Made by a program: the position numbers and the translations under genes. 64,000 bases of DNA from Flavobacteriia bacterium (GTDB taxonomy: Bacteria; Bacteroidota; Bacteroidia; Flavobacteriales; Flavobacteriaceae), in assembly GCA_004293045.1 (NCBI GenBank), contig RDXY01000002.1:1-64000 (forward strand). Direction: 5' to 3'. Position 1 is the stretch's first letter, and each line of letters starts with the position of its first letter. Shown here piece after piece: positions 61,907 to 64,000 of the stretch. The notes under the pieces were generated by a model. It did not search any database and was not told the DNA's origin. It saw nothing but the letters and a program-made list of their open reading frames with translations.

Positions 61907-62941
61907 TTAAAATTCAATTCTTGCTTTAGAAATTACATCAGATGTACTGAAGTTTTCTTCTAAAAAATTATAATAACCTACAATTCCAATCATTGCAGCG
62001 TTGTCTGTTGTGTATTCAAATTTTGGAATAAACGTTTGCCATCCATATTTTGATTCTGCTTCTTTTAATGTATTTCTTATACCTGAATTAGCCGAAACTC
62101 CTCCTCCTATGGTAATTCTTGTAATTCCAGTTTCAGTTACTGCTAATTTTAGTTTATCCATTAATATTTCAATTATCGTATGTTGTATAGAGGCACAAAT
62201 ATCGTTTATATTTTCAGTTATAAAATTTTCATTTTCAGCTGTTTTTTTCTGAACAAAATATAAAATTTGGGTTTTAAGTCCGCTAAAACTAAAATTTAAT
62301 CCGGCTACTTTTGGTTTGGTAAAAGCAAAGGCTTTCGGATTGCCTAATTGTGCGTATTTATCTATTAAAGGCCCGCCAGGATAGGGAAGACCTAAAATTT
62401 TAGCACTTTTGTCAAATGCTTCTCCAACGGCATCATCAGTGGTTTCGCCTATAATTTCCATCTCAAAAAAACTGGAAACTTTTACAATTTGGGTATGACC
62501 TCCAGATATGGTTAAGGCAATAAAAGGGAAAGCAGGTTTTTCATAGCCTTCTTCATCAATAAAATGCGCTAAAATATGTGCTTTCATGTGGTTTATTGCC
62601 ACTAAAGGAATGTTTAAACCAAGACTTAACGATTTAGCAAAACTACCACCCACTAATAGCGAACCCATTAAACCAGGACCCTGAGTAAAGGCAATGCAAT
62701 TTAATTTTTCTTTGGTAATTCCAGCTTTTTTTATAGCCATTTCTACAACTGGTACAATATTTTGCTGGTGTGCTCTTGAAGCTAATTCAGGAACCACTCC
62801 GCCATACTCTTCATGTACTTTTTGACCAGCAACAATATTTGAAAGTACTTTGTCATTGCATAATACAGCAGCAGAAGTATCGTCACACGAACTTTCAATG
62901 GCTAAAGTGTAACTATTTTTATGATTTAAGGTACTAGGCAT
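61907..62941 (-). CDS. tsaD: tRNA threonylcarbamoyladenosine synthase subunit TsaD
   Basis: 344-aa ASKHA-fold protein that transfers threonylcarbamoyl to A37 of ANN-reading tRNAs with TsaB and TsaE. The metal-binding H-x3-H of NHMKAHILAHF, TLAIESSCDDTS, SGGHTQIV and TIGGGVSANSGIRN are present. Partners are not in the window. Operon order tsaD-rsmE-DUF4159. It is divergent from the TamB-like gene. Confidence 0.96.
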   Translation of the reverse strand: MPSTLNHKNSYTLAIESSCDDTSAAVLCNDKVLSNIVAGQKVHEEYGGVVPELASRAHQQNIVPVVEMAIKKAGITKEKLNCIAFTQGPGLMGSLLVGGSFAKSLSLGLNIPLVAINHMKAHILAHFIDEEGYEKPAFPFIALTISGGHTQIVKVSSFFEMEIIGETTDDAVGEAFDKSAKILGLPYPGGPLIDKYAQLGNPKAFAFTKPKVAGLNFSFSGLKTQILYFVQKKTAENENFITENINDICASIQHTIIEILMDKLKLAVTETGITRITIGGGVSANSGIRNTLKEAESKYGWQTFIPKFEYTTDNAAMIGIVGYYNFLEENFSTSDVISKARIEF

Positions 62942-62960
62942 GAATTTTGGTATAAAAGTA

Positions 62961-62992
62961 TTGTAAATGTCTTACAAAATTGCTTATTTTTG
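62961..62992 (+). promoter_or_regulatory. Promoter of the TamB-like gene
   Basis: TTG at 62961-62963, 21-nt spacer, TATTTTTG at 62985-62992: a full consensus match. It implies a 5' leader of about 70 nt if the start is at 63070. Confidence 0.6.
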
Positions 62993-63069
62993 TTGCTATA
63001 AGCAAATAAAAATAGATTTGTTTTGCAAAATTAAATAAATAAACTATTAAATCAGTAAAAAAAATAGCG

Positions 63070-64000
63070 GTGCGTTCCTTAATTGGGATTTTGCTTTTTA
63101 TGCTTCTAGTAGCCCTACTATTGGCCTTACCTGTAGTACAAACAAGGCTCGGAAAATATGCTACTGATCAATTGAAAGAAGATTTTGGTGTATCTATTAC
63201 CATAGAAAAAGTGGCTATTAACCCGTTTGGAGGTGTGAAGTTGAAAGGAGTATTAGCTAAAGATCATCATAACGATACGTTGTTTCATTTTAACCGCATT
63301 CATACTTCAATTTTAAGTTATAAAAAGTTATACGAAAACGGGCATCCTTATTTAGGTGATTTACAAGCGGATAAATTAAACCTAAAAATCATTCAATACA
63401 AAGGAGAAAAAGATACTAATTTAGATAAATTTGTCGCAGCTTTTGAAGACAATCCACCGAAACCTTCTAGTGGGAAATTTAGATTAAAAATAAACTCTAT
63501 ATCCCTACAAAATAGCCGATTTAGATACATCGATCAAAATCTTACAAAACCTAAAATTTTAGATTTTTCAAGTTTAAATGGTCAGTTAGATGACTTTTAT
63601 GTAAAAGGCGCAAATGTTTTTGCATATGTATACAAGATGTCGTTTAAAGACCATAGAGGTTTGATAATGAAAAACTTAACTTCAGATTTCACCTATACCA
63701 AAAAGAATATTTTATTAAACGAATTAATTTTAGAAACCGAAAATTCTTCGTTTAAAGGAAAAACAGAATTACGTTACGACAGAAAAGATTTCAAAGATTT
63801 TAATAATAAAGTGATTTTCGATTTAGATATCAAAGAAGGTAAAATTTCAAGTAACGACTTAAATTATTTCTATCCAGAATTCGGAAAAAATCAGAAATTT
63901 TATATCGATTCCCATATTTTAGGCACGTTAAATGATTTGAAGTTTAATAATCTGAAATTCAATGATTTAAATGATAATGAAGTAGTTGGAAATCTTCAAC
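63070..64000 (+). CDS. TamB-like translocation/assembly module, N-terminal part (runs off window)
   Basis: About 310 residues are visible. The N-terminal membrane anchor (IGILLFMLLVALLLALPVVQ) leads into TRLGKYATDQLKEDFGVSITIEKVAINPFGGVKLKGV, a pattern of TamB/AsmA-type proteins that bridge inner and outer membrane in lipid or OMP transport. The frame is open from 63043; no ATG lies before the anchor, so GTG at 63070 is the most likely start, and ATG 63100 is inside the anchor. A non-standard upstream start (ATT at 63046) is possible. Confidence 0.72.
   Translation, partial: MRSLIGILLFMLLVALLLALPVVQTRLGKYATDQLKEDFGVSITIEKVAINPFGGVKLKGVLAKDHHNDTLFHFNRIHTSILSYKKLYENGHPYLGDLQADKLNLKIIQYKGEKDTNLDKFVAAFEDNPPKPSSGKFRLKINSISLQNSRFRYIDQNLTKPKILDFSSLNGQLDDFYVKGANVFAYVYKMSFKDHRGLIMKNLTSDFTYTKKNILLNELILETENSSFKGKTELRYDRKDFKDFNNKVIFDLDIKEGKISSNDLNYFYPEFGKNQKFYIDSHILGTLNDLKFNNLKFNDLNDNEVVGNLQ

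Overview
The window comes from an AT-rich member of the Bacteroidota, almost certainly Flavobacterium or a close relative in Flavobacteriaceae. The evidence is the gene content (TonB-dependent receptors and carboxypeptidase-regulatory-like domains; DUF4199, DUF4159 and DUF6095-type proteins), the absence of Shine-Dalgarno sequences before nearly all starts, and many upstream regions carrying the Bacteroidota sigma-A promoter TTG-N(17-23)-TAnnTTTG. It is ordinary chromosome. I saw no rRNA, tRNA, CRISPR array, prophage or complete insertion sequence.

Layout. 0-5.5 kb: secreted and outer-membrane proteins (M23 peptidase, TonB-dependent receptor, a lipoprotein with two calcium-loop motifs). 5.5-12 kb, leftward: MsbA-like ABC exporter, phosphohexomutase, an ORF6N-domain gene, a DPM1-type glycosyltransferase with DUF4199, and FtsE. 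12-18.9 kb, rightward: a giant TPR protein, a plug-less TonB-receptor-like barrel, two carboxypeptidase-regulatory-like proteins and a Gre-like protein. 19-22 kb: gyrB plus a TTG-started secreted protein. 22-29.7 kb, leftward: LOG-type protein, uvrA, DUF6787, and a serine-biosynthesis unit (LuxC-type acyl-CoA reductase, a 42-aa protein, serC, serA) that diverges from a 2[4Fe-4S] ferredoxin. 30-36 kb, rightward: ychF and topoisomerase IV parE-parC. 36-44.5 kb: TerC, a murQ operon holding a 58-aa membrane protein, scattered glycosyltransferases, a sugar ketoisomerase, TSUP permease, lytic transglycosylase, alpha/beta hydrolase. 44.6-52 kb: small acetyltransferase, ppk1-ppx polyphosphate pair, thioredoxin and peroxiredoxin, amino-acid permease, DUF2461. 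52-56.7 kb: mutS2 diverging from an MntA-HepT toxin-antitoxin pair joined to ung, then a transglutaminase-like membrane protein. 56.7-64 kb: a cytoplasmic periplasmic-binding-like protein, nucleoside phosphorylase, SUI1, a broken GxxExxY nuclease-fold gene, 2OG-Fe(II) oxygenase, DUF4159, rsmE, tsaD, and the start of a TamB-like gene.

The least expected signals are two small accessory modules. (1) The GxxExxY pseudogene (PD-(D/E)XK fold) is bracketed by 19-bp inverted repeats matching at 17 of 19 positions. The same repeats occur 1.3 kb away as a closely spaced pair with no cargo, so this looks like a small mobile unit in filled and empty form. (2) The ORF6N gene carries a perfect 35-bp palindrome inside its coding sequence and a decayed copy of it between its start codon and the upstream gene, which suggests self-recognition or autoregulation. 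Two unlisted small genes (42 and 58 codons) are translationally coupled to their operons. Several long reading frames begin upstream of a near-perfect -7 box, so their true starts were moved downstream.
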